A DNA stretch of 64,000 bases, taken from positions 2,356,001-2,420,000 of the forward strand of contig NZ_CP015625.1 in NCBI RefSeq assembly GCF_002007565.1, given 5' to 3'. Source of the DNA: Ditibartonella choladocola. Its GTDB lineage: Bacteria > Pseudomonadota > Alphaproteobacteria > Rhizobiales > Rhizobiaceae. Made by a program: the position numbers and the translations under genes. Positions within the stretch are counted from its first letter, which is position 1, and each line of letters opens with the position of its first letter. Of this stretch, positions 27,351 through 36,223 are shown in pieces. The notes beneath the pieces were generated by a model. It was not told where the DNA came from. It saw only the letters and a list, made by a program, of their open reading frames with translations, and searched no databases.

Positions 27351-28427
27351 TCAGCTTGTTGCGGCATTGTTGATAAGTGTGGCAAGCGAGATAAAATGCG
27401 ACGGTTTCATGGTTGCAGCATTAACGCCCGACATATCTTCAGCCATCCATAAAGACCGTAAAATGCTTTCTTCTGTTGCTTCTATCACCGCCTCGAACAT
27501 GGGCGAGAGGGCGCGGTCGTCAATATGGGGAACAGCAACCATGTGCGATTCTTCTTCCCTATGGCGGAGTTCTTTTGCCGTAGAAAAAGCAAGGGCAAAA
27601 TCGCCCGAACCATTGCTCAACGCCGCTCCGCTTTTGGCAAGCCCTCCGAATGTCCGGTTGGCAAGCCGTTTCAATTGTCTTGAATCGAGGGCCGCATCGG
27701 TTGCAACAATCATCATAATCGACCCGTCTTTATCAGCACCCGGTACGGGATAATTTATGTCGCTCTTTTCGAGAATTCCAAGATGCCCGCCAAAATTCGA
27801 CTGCACAAGAATGCCGATTGTATAGGTTTTGTCACCCATTTTAACGAGGCGCGAGGCCGTGCCGATACCACCTTTAAGACCGAAGGCCACTGTGCCGGTA
27901 CCGGCTCCCACTGCCCCTTCTTCAAAACGGCCGGAGCGGGCAATTTTCAAAGCTTCGAGCATTTCATCAAAGCTCGGGCGCAAAGCCCGTATATTATTCA
28001 GCCGTGAATCATTGGTTTCACCGACAACAGCGTTAATCGAAGTTGCGTTTTCATTGCCCTTTTCATGCAAGGTGTAATAGATCAGTGCTTCAATCGCACG
28101 ACCGGTTGCAAGTGTATTGGTGAGCAATATCGGTGTTTCAAGCTCGCCAAGTTCTTCCACCTGAACAGAGCCTGCAAATTTTCCATAACCGTTAAATGCG
28201 CTGAAACCGGCCGGTATCCTGTTTTTAAAAATATTGTCGGAATGCGGCACAATCGCTGTGACGCCGGTGCGGGTTGCATCCCCTTCCTTGATCGTGACAT
28301 GGCCTACTTTGACACCGGCAACATCGGTGAGCGCATTGAGCGGACCACTTTTATAATAACGGGTGACATAATGTTCCGGCAGAGGTTTCGAACAATCATT
28401 TTGAAATGACAATGTTAACCCTTTCAT
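27351..28427 (-). CDS. dmpA: P1 family aminopeptidase, DmpA/BapA type
   Basis: 358-residue precursor of an N-terminal nucleophile peptidase. These enzymes cleave themselves before a serine in a D-G-S-I-x-x-x-V-A-T-D context; here Gly235-Ser236 lies in D-K-D-G-S-I-M-M-I-V-A-T-D. Other family marks are R-T-G-V-T-A-I-V-P near 53, N-A-V-V-G-E-T-N-D near 132, and G-G-I-G-T-A-S-R. The family removes N-terminal D-, L- or beta-amino acids. ATG 28427 has GAAGGA 5-6 bases upstream; a TTG at 28439 would add four residues. Its position before the Gsi transporter suggests processing of imported peptides. Confidence 0.87.
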   Translation of the reverse strand: MKGLTLSFQNDCSKPLPEHYVTRYYKSGPLNALTDVAGVKVGHVTIKEGDATRTGVTAIVPHSDNIFKNRIPAGFSAFNGYGKFAGSVQVEELGELETPILLTNTLATGRAIEALIYYTLHEKGNENATSINAVVGETNDSRLNNIRALRPSFDEMLEALKIARSGRFEEGAVGAGTGTVAFGLKGGIGTASRLVKMGDKTYTIGILVQSNFGGHLGILEKSDINYPVPGADKDGSIMMIVATDAALDSRQLKRLANRTFGGLAKSGAALSNGSGDFALAFSTAKELRHREEESHMVAVPHIDDRALSPMFEAVIEATEESILRSLWMAEDMSGVNAATMKPSHFISLATLINNAATS

Positions 28428-28458
28428 TTTTTCCTTCAAGCATGGGAACCCGAAGGAT

Positions 28459-28936
28459 TTACGAATTATATAACAATTTCAATGACGAGTGAGCGTAAAC
28501 ATTATCCCGCATTGTGTCCGACTTTCTCGCAGTCACGAGATAATCAATATCTTCCATGGGGGCAACGGTGAATGTGCCCTGTTTTTCGAATTTTGAATGA
28601 TCGGCAGAAACGATTATCTTTTCTCAAATTTGCAGTCATAGCGCGTGCTATTTCAGTCATTGCCCGATCAAAATCGGAAAACACGCTGTTACAAAAGGCG
28701 CTGACGGCTATAAAAGCATTACGGGCGTGGAATGTTTTTGCTCTCTTAAGGGAAAGCCCCCGATATTCTGACGACATCCGGCTTCTAACGAACGGCTCAA
28801 AACACACAGCATGGTGGGAATTGGCAGTCAAAATATCCGCAACACTGCTTGAACTTGTAAAATTAACATTCTTGAAGAAAACCGGCCTCTTTCTACAGGC
28901 TGGTCTCTCTTCCAGAACGCTTGTTTCACGTGCCAA
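28459..28936 (-). pseudogene. Decayed DeoR-family transcriptional regulator (sensor domain)
   Basis: Two minus-strand frames together read as the C-terminal sensor domain of a DeoR/GlpR-type regulator. The first (28936 down to about 28620) contains N-F-T-S-S-S-S-V-A-D-I-L-T-A-N-S, then A-F-I-A-V-S-A-F and F-S-D-F-D-R-A-M-T-E-I-A-R-A-M. After a frameshift near 28600-28625 the second continues I-V-S-A-D-H-S-K-F-E-K-Q-G-T-F and ends at the TAA on 28459-28461. The helix-turn-helix part is not recognisable, so the gene is truncated at its 5' end as well. It would have preceded dmpA. Confidence 0.65.
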
Positions 28937-29018
28937 ACCGGCAGGTTTTCCGTTCTTGGCTTCTCCGGTTTAAAAACGGTTTTAAATTCCGGATGCCGAT
29001 TTTTAAAGCTTCCGATTT

Positions 29019-30767
29019 CTATCGGATACGGGCAATAATCTCACCGGCATTGGTAATACTGCCCACCGGTTTTACAATGTCCAGTGTCCCGCTTGTTTCG
29101 GCTTTAATTTCAGTTTCCATTTTCATGGCTTCCATAACGGCTACAGTCGAACCTTCTTCGACTTTTTTGCCGTCCTCGACGAGCCAAGCTTTGATCGTTC
29201 CGGGAATTGGTGCGGCAATATCACCAGCGCCCTTATCGGCCTTCATGATTTCTCCGCCTTCGGAATGCGGATTTTGTGCTCCATTGACTGCACTCCCCGC
29301 ACCTTCAAGCAATTTCAAAAACCGGAACGGCAAACCGAGTTCCACCCGCTTTCCGTCGATTTCAATATCGAAACGCTCGATTTGCGGCTCAATTTTATCG
29401 GCTCTTTTTTCCATAGCCAGTTTTTCGGCAAAATCGTTTTCGATCCAGCGTGTATAAACTTTAAAGCCGTTTTCTCCAATAAAATCCGGATGTTGAATAA
29501 CAAGCCGGTCAAATGGCAAGACCGTTGCAACTCCTTCAATTTCAAATTCGCTCAAAGCCCGTGCGGCACGTTTTAACGCTTCTTCGCGGGTTCTTCCGGT
29601 AATAATCAATTTTGCAATCATCGAGTCAAATTGCGGGGCAACAATACCGCCTTCGACCACACCGCTATCAAGCCGCACACCGGGGCCTGACGGCGGCGAA
29701 AACTTTGTAATTTTTCCAGGACACGGCAAAAATCCGCGTCCGACATCCTCGGCATTGATGCGAAATTCAATGGCGTGGCCGATAGGTGACGGCGTTTTAT
29801 CAATTGTCAAAGGCAAACCTTCGGCAATACGGAATTGTTCAACCACCACATCAATCCCGCTTGTTTCTTCTGTCACCGGATGCTCGACCTGCAATCTCGT
29901 ATTGACTTCGAGAAAGGAAACAACGTCATTGCGCCCCAACAGGAATTCGACAGTCCCGACACCGCTATAATTGACATGGCGGCAAATATTTGTAGCCGCT
30001 TCTCTCAAACGTTTTTCAACCGCTTCGGAAATAAAAGGTGCCGGTGCTTCCTCGACAAGTTTCTGGTTACGCCTTTGCAATGAACAATCACGCGTTCCAA
30101 GCACCACAACATGCCCCATTTTGTCGGCAATCACCTGCGCTTCGACATGGCGGGGGCGATCAAGAAACTGTTCCACATAACATTCGCCACGGCCAAAAGC
30201 CTGAACGGCTTCACGGACAGCCGACCGGAAAAGCTCTTCAGCCTCTTCCCGTTTCCATACAACCTTCATGCCGCGCCCGCCGCCGCCATGCGCGGCCTTG
30301 ATCGCAACAGGAAAACCATATTTTTCGGCAAAAGCGACAACATCCTTGCCACTTGTAATCATACCGTTGCTACCGGCAACAAGAGGTGCGCCTACCTCTT
30401 TTGCAACTGCACGGGCTTTGAGCTTGTCGCCCAAAAGATCAATCACTTCCGGATCGGGTCCTATCCAGATAAGGCCGGCATCAATTACCGCTTTGGCAAA
30501 TTCGGCACTTTCCGACAAAAAGCCATAGCCCGGATGAATGGCATCAGCCCCCGAACGTTTGGCAATTTGAATAATTTTGCTGCCATCAAGATAGGTTTCT
30601 TCCGGCCGATTACCATTGAGGCTATAAGCCTCGTCGGCTTCTTTGACAAAAAGCGCCGAACTATCAATATCGGCATAAATTGCAACCGACAAAACACCGT
30701 AATCGCGTGCCGCACGAACAATGCGCAATGCAATTTCTCCGCGATTGGCAATCAGTATTTTTTTCAT
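29019..30767 (-). CDS. Biotin carboxylase fused to biotin carboxyl carrier domain
   Basis: 582-residue protein. Residues 1-445 are a biotin carboxylase: MKKILIANRGEIALRI start, G-G-G-G-R-G-M-K-V ATP loop near 160, and F-L-E-V-N-T-R-L-Q-V-E-H-P-V-T-E active-site block. The C-terminal 70 residues are a biotinyl domain with Lys in V-M-E-A-M-K-M-E-T. The family includes alpha subunits of acetyl-, propionyl- and methylcrotonyl-CoA carboxylases. No carboxyltransferase gene is adjacent; instead it lies 115 bp before the PxpBC gene, a neighbourhood in which biotin-dependent subunits are often found. ATG 30767 fits the conserved N terminus. Confidence 0.87.
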   Translation of the reverse strand: MKKILIANRGEIALRIVRAARDYGVLSVAIYADIDSSALFVKEADEAYSLNGNRPEETYLDGSKIIQIAKRSGADAIHPGYGFLSESAEFAKAVIDAGLIWIGPDPEVIDLLGDKLKARAVAKEVGAPLVAGSNGMITSGKDVVAFAEKYGFPVAIKAAHGGGGRGMKVVWKREEAEELFRSAVREAVQAFGRGECYVEQFLDRPRHVEAQVIADKMGHVVVLGTRDCSLQRRNQKLVEEAPAPFISEAVEKRLREAATNICRHVNYSGVGTVEFLLGRNDVVSFLEVNTRLQVEHPVTEETSGIDVVVEQFRIAEGLPLTIDKTPSPIGHAIEFRINAEDVGRGFLPCPGKITKFSPPSGPGVRLDSGVVEGGIVAPQFDSMIAKLIITGRTREEALKRAARALSEFEIEGVATVLPFDRLVIQHPDFIGENGFKVYTRWIENDFAEKLAMEKRADKIEPQIERFDIEIDGKRVELGLPFRFLKLLEGAGSAVNGAQNPHSEGGEIMKADKGAGDIAAPIPGTIKAWLVEDGKKVEEGSTVAVMEAMKMETEIKAETSGTLDIVKPVGSITNAGEIIARIR

Positions 30768-30882
30768 GAACGTCCCCAACACTGTAAATTTATCATTTTC
30801 TTGATCGAGCCTGCGCTCTTGTTTTTACCAAAAACGGCCTTTCGCCTTTATGTTTTCCGGTTCTTGCTATTTCCATTTGATT

Positions 30883-32787
30883 TCATGGTTTTTTTGAAGT
30901 TTTATCGGCACCGTCTTTCAAGCTTTTCTGCTCGCTGTCATAGAAATTTTTGACGGCGCGAAACTTGATAAAAGCCCCTATCGGAATTTGTGCCGCAAGG
31001 TCGACCTGATCTTCCACAAGATTGGCAATGACCGGATAACCGCCGGTAACAGGCCGATCACGCAAAAACAAAACCGGTTCTCCATTTGCTGGTACTTCTA
31101 TTGCGCCGGTTACTGTGCCCTCACTTGGCAATTCATCGCTTCGCGAGCGCTCTAGACGGGCGTCACTTTGTAATCTTATGCCAATTCTGTTGGAAGCTGC
31201 CGTCACTTGCCACGGTTTTTCAAGAAACATCGCAATCGAATGCTCTGTAAACCAGTCGGTACGCGGCCCCATAACCACATCAAGCACCACTTGATCGCCT
31301 GCTTTCGGCAAAAAGTAAGGGTCATCAAGCGACAATAAAACCGGCCGCAAAGGGCTATCATTGGCTATAAAGATGTTGTCACCTGCTGATAACGGTTTTG
31401 GCCCCAAATTGGAAAGACTGTCAAAAGACGCACTTTTTAAAACCGGTTCAACTTTAAAGCCGCCGCGCAAAGCCATATAGCTGCGAAAGCCTGCCAATGG
31501 TTGTCCAAGAATGATTTCATCGCCTTCATCAATGGAAAGCGGTGTGTTTTTTTCAAAAACAAAAACCGTGCCTTTTGCCGATTTGACGGTAATTGGCAGC
31601 TTAGCACCGGTAAAAGCAATAACCGATGGCTGCAATGCTTTCATCCGCGCATTTCCATAGGTGAATTCCAGCACCGGTTGTTCAAGAGAATTGCCGACAA
31701 GCCGGTTGGCATTGGCCATTGCTTTCTGGTCAAGTGCCCCTGAAGGGGAAAGCCCTTGCGAGGATTGAAGCAAGCGCCCGCGATCCTGAAACGTCACCGG
31801 CATCAATGTTGTTAGCAATTTGAAAACCGCATTTCCTTGACGTGCTAGAGTTTTTTCACGAGGTAATATTCCACTGTCGTCATGATTGCCCGTTTTCCCG
31901 ATGGCCGGTACTGTTTCAATTTCTATTGTTTTCCCGATACCCGATGCTTCGGTTTCATCACCCGTTTTTGTTAAATCAGCCTTTTCATTCTGCTCTATCG
32001 CTTTCGTTGCAGCACCGTTCTTTAAAGCTTTGCTACCCGACCTATCCGGCACTGATTTTCCGGCTTTTTCATTCGGGGATAAGGAAAAGCTTGTCGTCCC
32101 ATTGGAACGAGCCGAATAATCTTTCGTCACATCGACAAAATGCACTCTGTCACCGGGTTTTAGAAGTGAAGGCGGGTCGCGGTCGAGATCAAACATTTTA
32201 ACATCTGTCCGCCCGATCAATTGCCAACCACCGGGGCTTGGTTGCGGATAGACACCACCGAATTTCCCTGCAAGTGCTACAGAACCCGCGGGAATAGATT
32301 TTCGTGGTGACGCACGCCTTGGAACATTAAAAAGTGGATCGCCGCCCGTCAAATAGGCAAAACCGGGAGCAAAGCCACAAAAAGCAACCTGATAATGACT
32401 TTCCGTATGACGACGGATAACCTCTTCACGGTCAATTTTTAAAAGAGCAGCAACGTCGTCGAGATCTTCCCCCTCATAGACAACCGGTATTTCGACAAGT
32501 TTGCCACTTTTTTGCTGCCCTTTTTCAAGTTTCAATCCCGCAATGTTTGTTTCCAACGTGGTCTCATCGGCAAGCAGGGGATCAAAAGTGACAAGCAAAG
32601 TTCGCGCTGCCGGAATAATTTCGACAATAGCTTGAAGATTGTCCTGCGCCTGAACCTTTTCTTGATCTTGAAGATTTTTCTCTCCGCGCCAGATTTCTTG
32701 CTGCAAGCAGTCAAACAAAGCCAATGTTTCTTCAAGATCGGCAAGCTCGATCAGAAAGGCCGAATTATTGACACCGAGAAAGCGCAT
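30883..32787 (-). CDS. pxpB-pxpC: 5-oxoprolinase subunits B and C fused (PxpBC)
   Basis: 634-residue fusion. The first part (1-215) is PxpB/KipI-like, with F-C-G-F-A-P-G-F-A-Y-L and P-R-R-A-S-P-R-K-S-I-P-A-G-S-V-A-L; the second (about 310-615) is PxpC/KipA-like, with F-Q-D-R-G-R and D-Q-K-A-M-A-N-A-N-R-L-V-G-N. Between them is a polar linker of roughly 90 residues rich in Ser, Lys, Thr and Glu. With PxpA it hydrolyses 5-oxoproline to glutamate using ATP. ATG 32787 starts the conserved MRFLGVNNSAFLIEL; a TTG at 32808 that overlaps the pxpA stop is the alternative. Confidence 0.88.
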   Translation of the reverse strand: MRFLGVNNSAFLIELADLEETLALFDCLQQEIWRGEKNLQDQEKVQAQDNLQAIVEIIPAARTLLVTFDPLLADETTLETNIAGLKLEKGQQKSGKLVEIPVVYEGEDLDDVAALLKIDREEVIRRHTESHYQVAFCGFAPGFAYLTGGDPLFNVPRRASPRKSIPAGSVALAGKFGGVYPQPSPGGWQLIGRTDVKMFDLDRDPPSLLKPGDRVHFVDVTKDYSARSNGTTSFSLSPNEKAGKSVPDRSGSKALKNGAATKAIEQNEKADLTKTGDETEASGIGKTIEIETVPAIGKTGNHDDSGILPREKTLARQGNAVFKLLTTLMPVTFQDRGRLLQSSQGLSPSGALDQKAMANANRLVGNSLEQPVLEFTYGNARMKALQPSVIAFTGAKLPITVKSAKGTVFVFEKNTPLSIDEGDEIILGQPLAGFRSYMALRGGFKVEPVLKSASFDSLSNLGPKPLSAGDNIFIANDSPLRPVLLSLDDPYFLPKAGDQVVLDVVMGPRTDWFTEHSIAMFLEKPWQVTAASNRIGIRLQSDARLERSRSDELPSEGTVTGAIEVPANGEPVLFLRDRPVTGGYPVIANLVEDQVDLAAQIPIGAFIKFRAVKNFYDSEQKSLKDGADKTSKKP

Positions 32788-32804
32788 TGGAAAGAGACAC
32801 TCCC

Positions 32805-33566
32805 TCAATCAACAAATGGCTTTAAGGAAACACCGGCTTTTTCAAGACCGGCTTTGACAGCTTTGGCCATCAATACCGCACTCGGACTGTCGCCGTGGAG
32901 GCAAATTGACTGTGCATCAAGGGTAATCTCTTTGCCATCAATCGCGGTAATTTTGCCTGTCTCGACAAATTTTACCATACGTTCGGCGACAATAGCGGGG
33001 TTACTCAACACTGCACCTTTTTCGCGGCGGGACACTAGTGTCCCATCACTATTATAGGCGCGGTCGGCAAAAGCTTCTGCCACCACAACAAGTCCGGCTT
33101 CACGGGCAAAAGGAATAATGGCCGAACCCGCCAATGCCATCAATACCAGCGACGGCTCGACCGCCTTGATCGCATTGATAACGGCTTTCGCCTGACGCAT
33201 ATCATAGGCAATCGTGTTATAGAGTGCGCCATGGGGCTTCACATAGACAACTTTGGTTCCTGCCGCTTTGGCAAGCCCCATAAGCGCGCCGATCTGATAA
33301 ATGGCGTCGCCCGTCAATTCGCTATCGGTCGGGTCCATATTGCGGCGGCCGAAGCCCACAAGGTCACGATAGCCGATATGGGCACCGACGCGCACATTAT
33401 TCTTCTTTGCTGCCTCAAGTGTTCGCAAGATTCCCGCCGGGTCACCGGCATGAAAACCGCAAGCAACATTGGCACTGGTTACAATGGAAAGCATTTCGCT
33501 GTCTTCCCCCATTTTCCAGGGGCCGAAACTTTCACCAAGGTCGCTGTTCAAATCAATAGATTTCAT
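32805..33566 (-). CDS. pxpA: 5-oxoprolinase subunit A (LamB/YcsF family)
   Basis: 253-residue protein with the full family pattern: [13 protein letters not shown] start, [11 protein letters not shown] near 34, [15 protein letters not shown] and K-P-H-G-A-L-Y-N near 109. GGGAGG lies before the ATG. It leads the operon that continues with pxpBC and the biotin enzyme, and is divergent from a GntR-type regulator. Confidence 0.93.
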   Translation of the reverse strand: MKSIDLNSDLGESFGPWKMGEDSEMLSIVTSANVACGFHAGDPAGILRTLEAAKKNNVRVGAHIGYRDLVGFGRRNMDPTDSELTGDAIYQIGALMGLAKAAGTKVVYVKPHGALYNTIAYDMRQAKAVINAIKAVEPSLVLMALAGSAIIPFAREAGLVVVAEAFADRAYNSDGTLVSRREKGAVLSNPAIVAERMVKFVETGKITAIDGKEITLDAQSICLHGDSPSAVLMAKAVKAGLEKAGVSLKPFVD

Positions 33567-33608
33567 TCTACCCTCCCTTTGCCGAATATAGATTCTTGTT
33601 TATTTTAT

Positions 33609-33638
33609 ATTGTTGAACAATCTAACTTTGATTGTTAG
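33609..33638. promoter_or_regulatory. Palindromes in the pxpA/gntR divergent promoter region
   Basis: ATTGTTGAACAAT (33609-33621) is a perfect 6+1+6 palindrome; CTAAC (33623-33627) and GTTAG (33634-33638) form a second inverted pair. Their place between divergent pxpA and the GntR-type gene makes them candidate operators for that regulator. Confidence 0.4.
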
Positions 33639-33796
33639 ACATTGCAATCATGTTCTTTCTCAAATAAACTTGTAAATATATTCGGAGGATGGTGAAGCGG
33701 GAGGATTGCGGTTCTGCTATCCGGTTTCATGCATTTCAATTCAAGACTTTGCGCGAGTGCTTGCGCTCGCTTGAAAATCGAGGGGTGGGAAGGATT

Positions 33797-34453
33797 ATGA
33801 AAACCAGCAAAGATGAAATATCGCTTGCAGACCAGACTGTCAAAGCGATTGAAACGGGTATTATCAATGGCCAGTATTATCCGGGCGAGCATTTAAGTGA
33901 AGCAACGCTTACAAAAAAACTGTCGGTCTCACGCAATACATTACGTGAAGCATTCCGGATACTGACCAAAAACGGGCTTGTCGAATATCGTGCCAATCGC
34001 GGTGTTTTTGTGGCGGTTCCCGACTTCAATACGATTGTCGATGTCTATAATGCGCGCCGTATTATCGAAGTGGGGGCGGTGCGCAACGTGCATTTCCCTC
34101 ATCCCTCTATCAGCTTGATGGAACGGGTGGTGGAAGAATCGGAACAATTTTGCGAGGAAAAGAAATGGCAGGATGTCGGCACAGCCGATATGGAATTTCA
34201 TCAATTACTGGTAAGCCTTGGAAATAGCCCGCGTCTTGACCGGCTATTTGTCGAACTCACAATCGAACTCAGATTAATCTTCGGCCTTGTGACCGACTTG
34301 CGCTCGCTTCACCAGCCTTTTGTCGCCATGAACCGCAATATTGTCGAAAGCTTAAAAAAAGAAAAGCCGAAGAAAGCAGCGCGCCTCCTCAAAGTCTATC
34401 TGAAACAATCCGAAAGGATGATTATGAGAGCTTATACGGCACAGCAAAAATAA
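33797..34453 (+). CDS. GntR family regulator with FCD domain
   Basis: 218-residue regulator. Residues 5-75 are a winged helix: G-I-I-N-G-Q-Y-Y-P-G-E-H-L-S-E, then L-S-V-S-R-N-T-L-R-E-A-F-R-I-L and V-E-Y-R-A-N-R-G-V-F-V. The rest is a helical FCD ligand domain with Y-N-A-R-R-I-I-E-V and conserved D-M-E-F-H. ATG 33797 has GGGAAGGA upstream; earlier in-frame starts would add 36 unrelated residues. Divergent orientation makes it the likely controller of pxpA-pxpBC, with 5-oxoproline or a relative as possible effector (inference). Confidence 0.87.
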   Translation: MKTSKDEISLADQTVKAIETGIINGQYYPGEHLSEATLTKKLSVSRNTLREAFRILTKNGLVEYRANRGVFVAVPDFNTIVDVYNARRIIEVGAVRNVHFPHPSISLMERVVEESEQFCEEKKWQDVGTADMEFHQLLVSLGNSPRLDRLFVELTIELRLIFGLVTDLRSLHQPFVAMNRNIVESLKKEKPKKAARLLKVYLKQSERMIMRAYTAQQK

Positions 34454-34889
34454 CGCCTCGCTTCTCCGGTCTGTCGTTATCTTTTTCTTATTTTGTGTGT
34501 CGTGTATTTCAACGTGTTACTTCACGCCGTATATCCCGCGAGCATTTTACATTGTTTGCCCCAGACCGGCATTTTCTACCGTGTTTTTACCGGAAATGCC
34601 GGTTATTTCCATGAACAGTTGGCGGTTGATCTGTTGATACCGTTCATGACACAAAAACTATATGTCATGTTCTTTTGTAAACTATCGCCTCTTATTGCCG
34701 GATAATGTGCCAATGGTTTTCACTTCAATTTTGCCTTTGTTCTTTATATATTCTGGCTTATTCAAACTGTTCAATAGAGCTTCCCGAACGGCTTCAAGGC
34801 AAATATAGATGTTGCTTTTATTAAAACAGGCTAGCCCATTTTGTTACTCATGCTAGACTTGTTTTATCATAATGACAAAGGGCGTGCCT
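34454..34889. other. Gene-free stretch with a 10-bp inverted repeat
   Basis: ACCGGCATTT (34565-34574) and AAATGCCGGT (34594-34603) form a hairpin with a 19-nt loop and no T-run. A 70-codon frame at 34493-34705 was not accepted as a gene. Confidence 0.4.
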
Positions 34890-35786
34890 ATGCTTCGAGA
34901 AAATATCGCCGATCTTATGGCCTTTATGGTTGTTGCCGAGGAAAAAAGCTTTACCAAAGCCGCCCGCAAGCTCAACATATCACAATCGGCTTTGAGCCAT
35001 TCGATAAAAAATCTGGAAGATCGCCTGCATTTACAATTGTTGCGCCGAACCACACGTTCGGTTGCACCGACCAATATTGGCGAACGGCTTTTGGAACTTT
35101 ACACGCCCCATCTTGTGGCGATGGAAAGCGAGCTTAAAAACCTTTGTGAAACAATCGACCACCCATCCGGCACAATCCGCATAACCGCGCCCGATTATGC
35201 AGCAAAAGCCATTTTATGGCCGAAGCTTTGCCCGCTTCTTGCTAAATATCCAGATATTCATCTTGAAATTTCAATTGATTACGCTTTGACCGACATTGTG
35301 GCCGAACGTTTCGACGCCGGTGTGCGGCTTGGTGAACAGGTCGAGAAAGATATGATCGCGCTCAAAATCGGGCCGGATCTCCGCATGGCGGCTGTCGCTT
35401 CACCACACTATCTTGAAACCCATTCCGTTCCCGAAACGCCGCGCGATCTTCTTGAGCATCATTGCATCAATCTGCGATTGCCGACATCCGGCGGTTTTTA
35501 CGTGTGGGAATTTGAAGAAAATGGTCATGAATGCAAAATAAGGGTTGAAGGACAATTGAGCTTCAACACAATCGATCAGGCATTGGATGCTGCCGAAGCC
35601 GGTTTCGGTATTGCCTACACAACCGAAGATGCTGTGGTGGAACGGGTGGCAAGCGGGCGGCTTAAACGCATTCTTGAAAATTATTGCCCGCCATTTCCGG
35701 GATATTATCTCTATTATCCGACACGACGCCAACATACCGCCGCTTTTCAACTGGTTATCGATAGTTTGCGCTATAAGGCTTTATAA
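34890..35786 (+). CDS. LysR family transcriptional regulator
   Basis: 298-residue LysR-type regulator. The N-terminal helix-turn-helix reads F-T-K-A-A-R-K-L-N-I-S-Q-S-A-L-S-H-S-I-K, followed by the linker helix and a substrate-binding domain (about 90-298) with G-V-R-L-G-E-Q-V-E-K-D and G-F-G-I-A-Y-T. It belongs to the DsdC/AaeR-like group common in Proteobacteria. ATG 34890 has AAAGGGCG upstream; ATG 34872 would add six residues. The next gene in the same direction is an SDR, a frequent LysR target, 437 bp away. Confidence 0.87.
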   Translation: MLRENIADLMAFMVVAEEKSFTKAARKLNISQSALSHSIKNLEDRLHLQLLRRTTRSVAPTNIGERLLELYTPHLVAMESELKNLCETIDHPSGTIRITAPDYAAKAILWPKLCPLLAKYPDIHLEISIDYALTDIVAERFDAGVRLGEQVEKDMIALKIGPDLRMAAVASPHYLETHSVPETPRDLLEHHCINLRLPTSGGFYVWEFEENGHECKIRVEGQLSFNTIDQALDAAEAGFGIAYTTEDAVVERVASGRLKRILENYCPPFPGYYLYYPTRRQHTAAFQLVIDSLRYKAL

Positions 35787-36223
35787 GATTGCGCACGCCG
35801 CACATTTTACATTTCAATTTCCGATAAGGCTTAAAAAAGGGGCTATCTGCCATTTCGGGTTTTTCATCGCGGCTCATTCTATCCGTTTAACCCTTCCAGT
35901 CTCGAATTGTCGCAGATTTGTTTTTACGGTTCATTCTCCCCTTCCCGTAAATTTGTTTTATGATTTCCCGATATTTCTGCTGCCTCTCCTGAACCTTGCC
36001 TTTTCAAATTGTCAGACTGGGAGGATTTTTGGCCGGTAAACTTTGAGAACCCTACATTGGCAAATCAGCTTGTTTTATGAAAATTTTGCATAAAGCCTAG
36101 TCTGCCGTACCTTCTTTTAGAAGACGTGCTTTTCGGATTAATCTCGCTCACAATAAGCAACCACGCATTGTCGATCAGGATCGTGCGAATTTGAATGTGC
36201 ATTTTGTCAAAGGGTTTCAAAAG
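35787..36223. other. Gene-free stretch between LysR and SDR genes
   Basis: Pyrimidine-rich sequence with no supported gene, hairpin terminator or repeat. It presumably contains the SDR promoter near the end. Confidence 0.35.

Noticed and set aside
28572-28973. 133-codon plus-strand frame
   Set aside because: It is antisense to the readable DeoR-type remnant and has no protein-like motif.
34493-34705. 70-codon plus-strand frame
   Set aside because: No ribosome binding site, no recognisable family, lies in a spacer with a hairpin.
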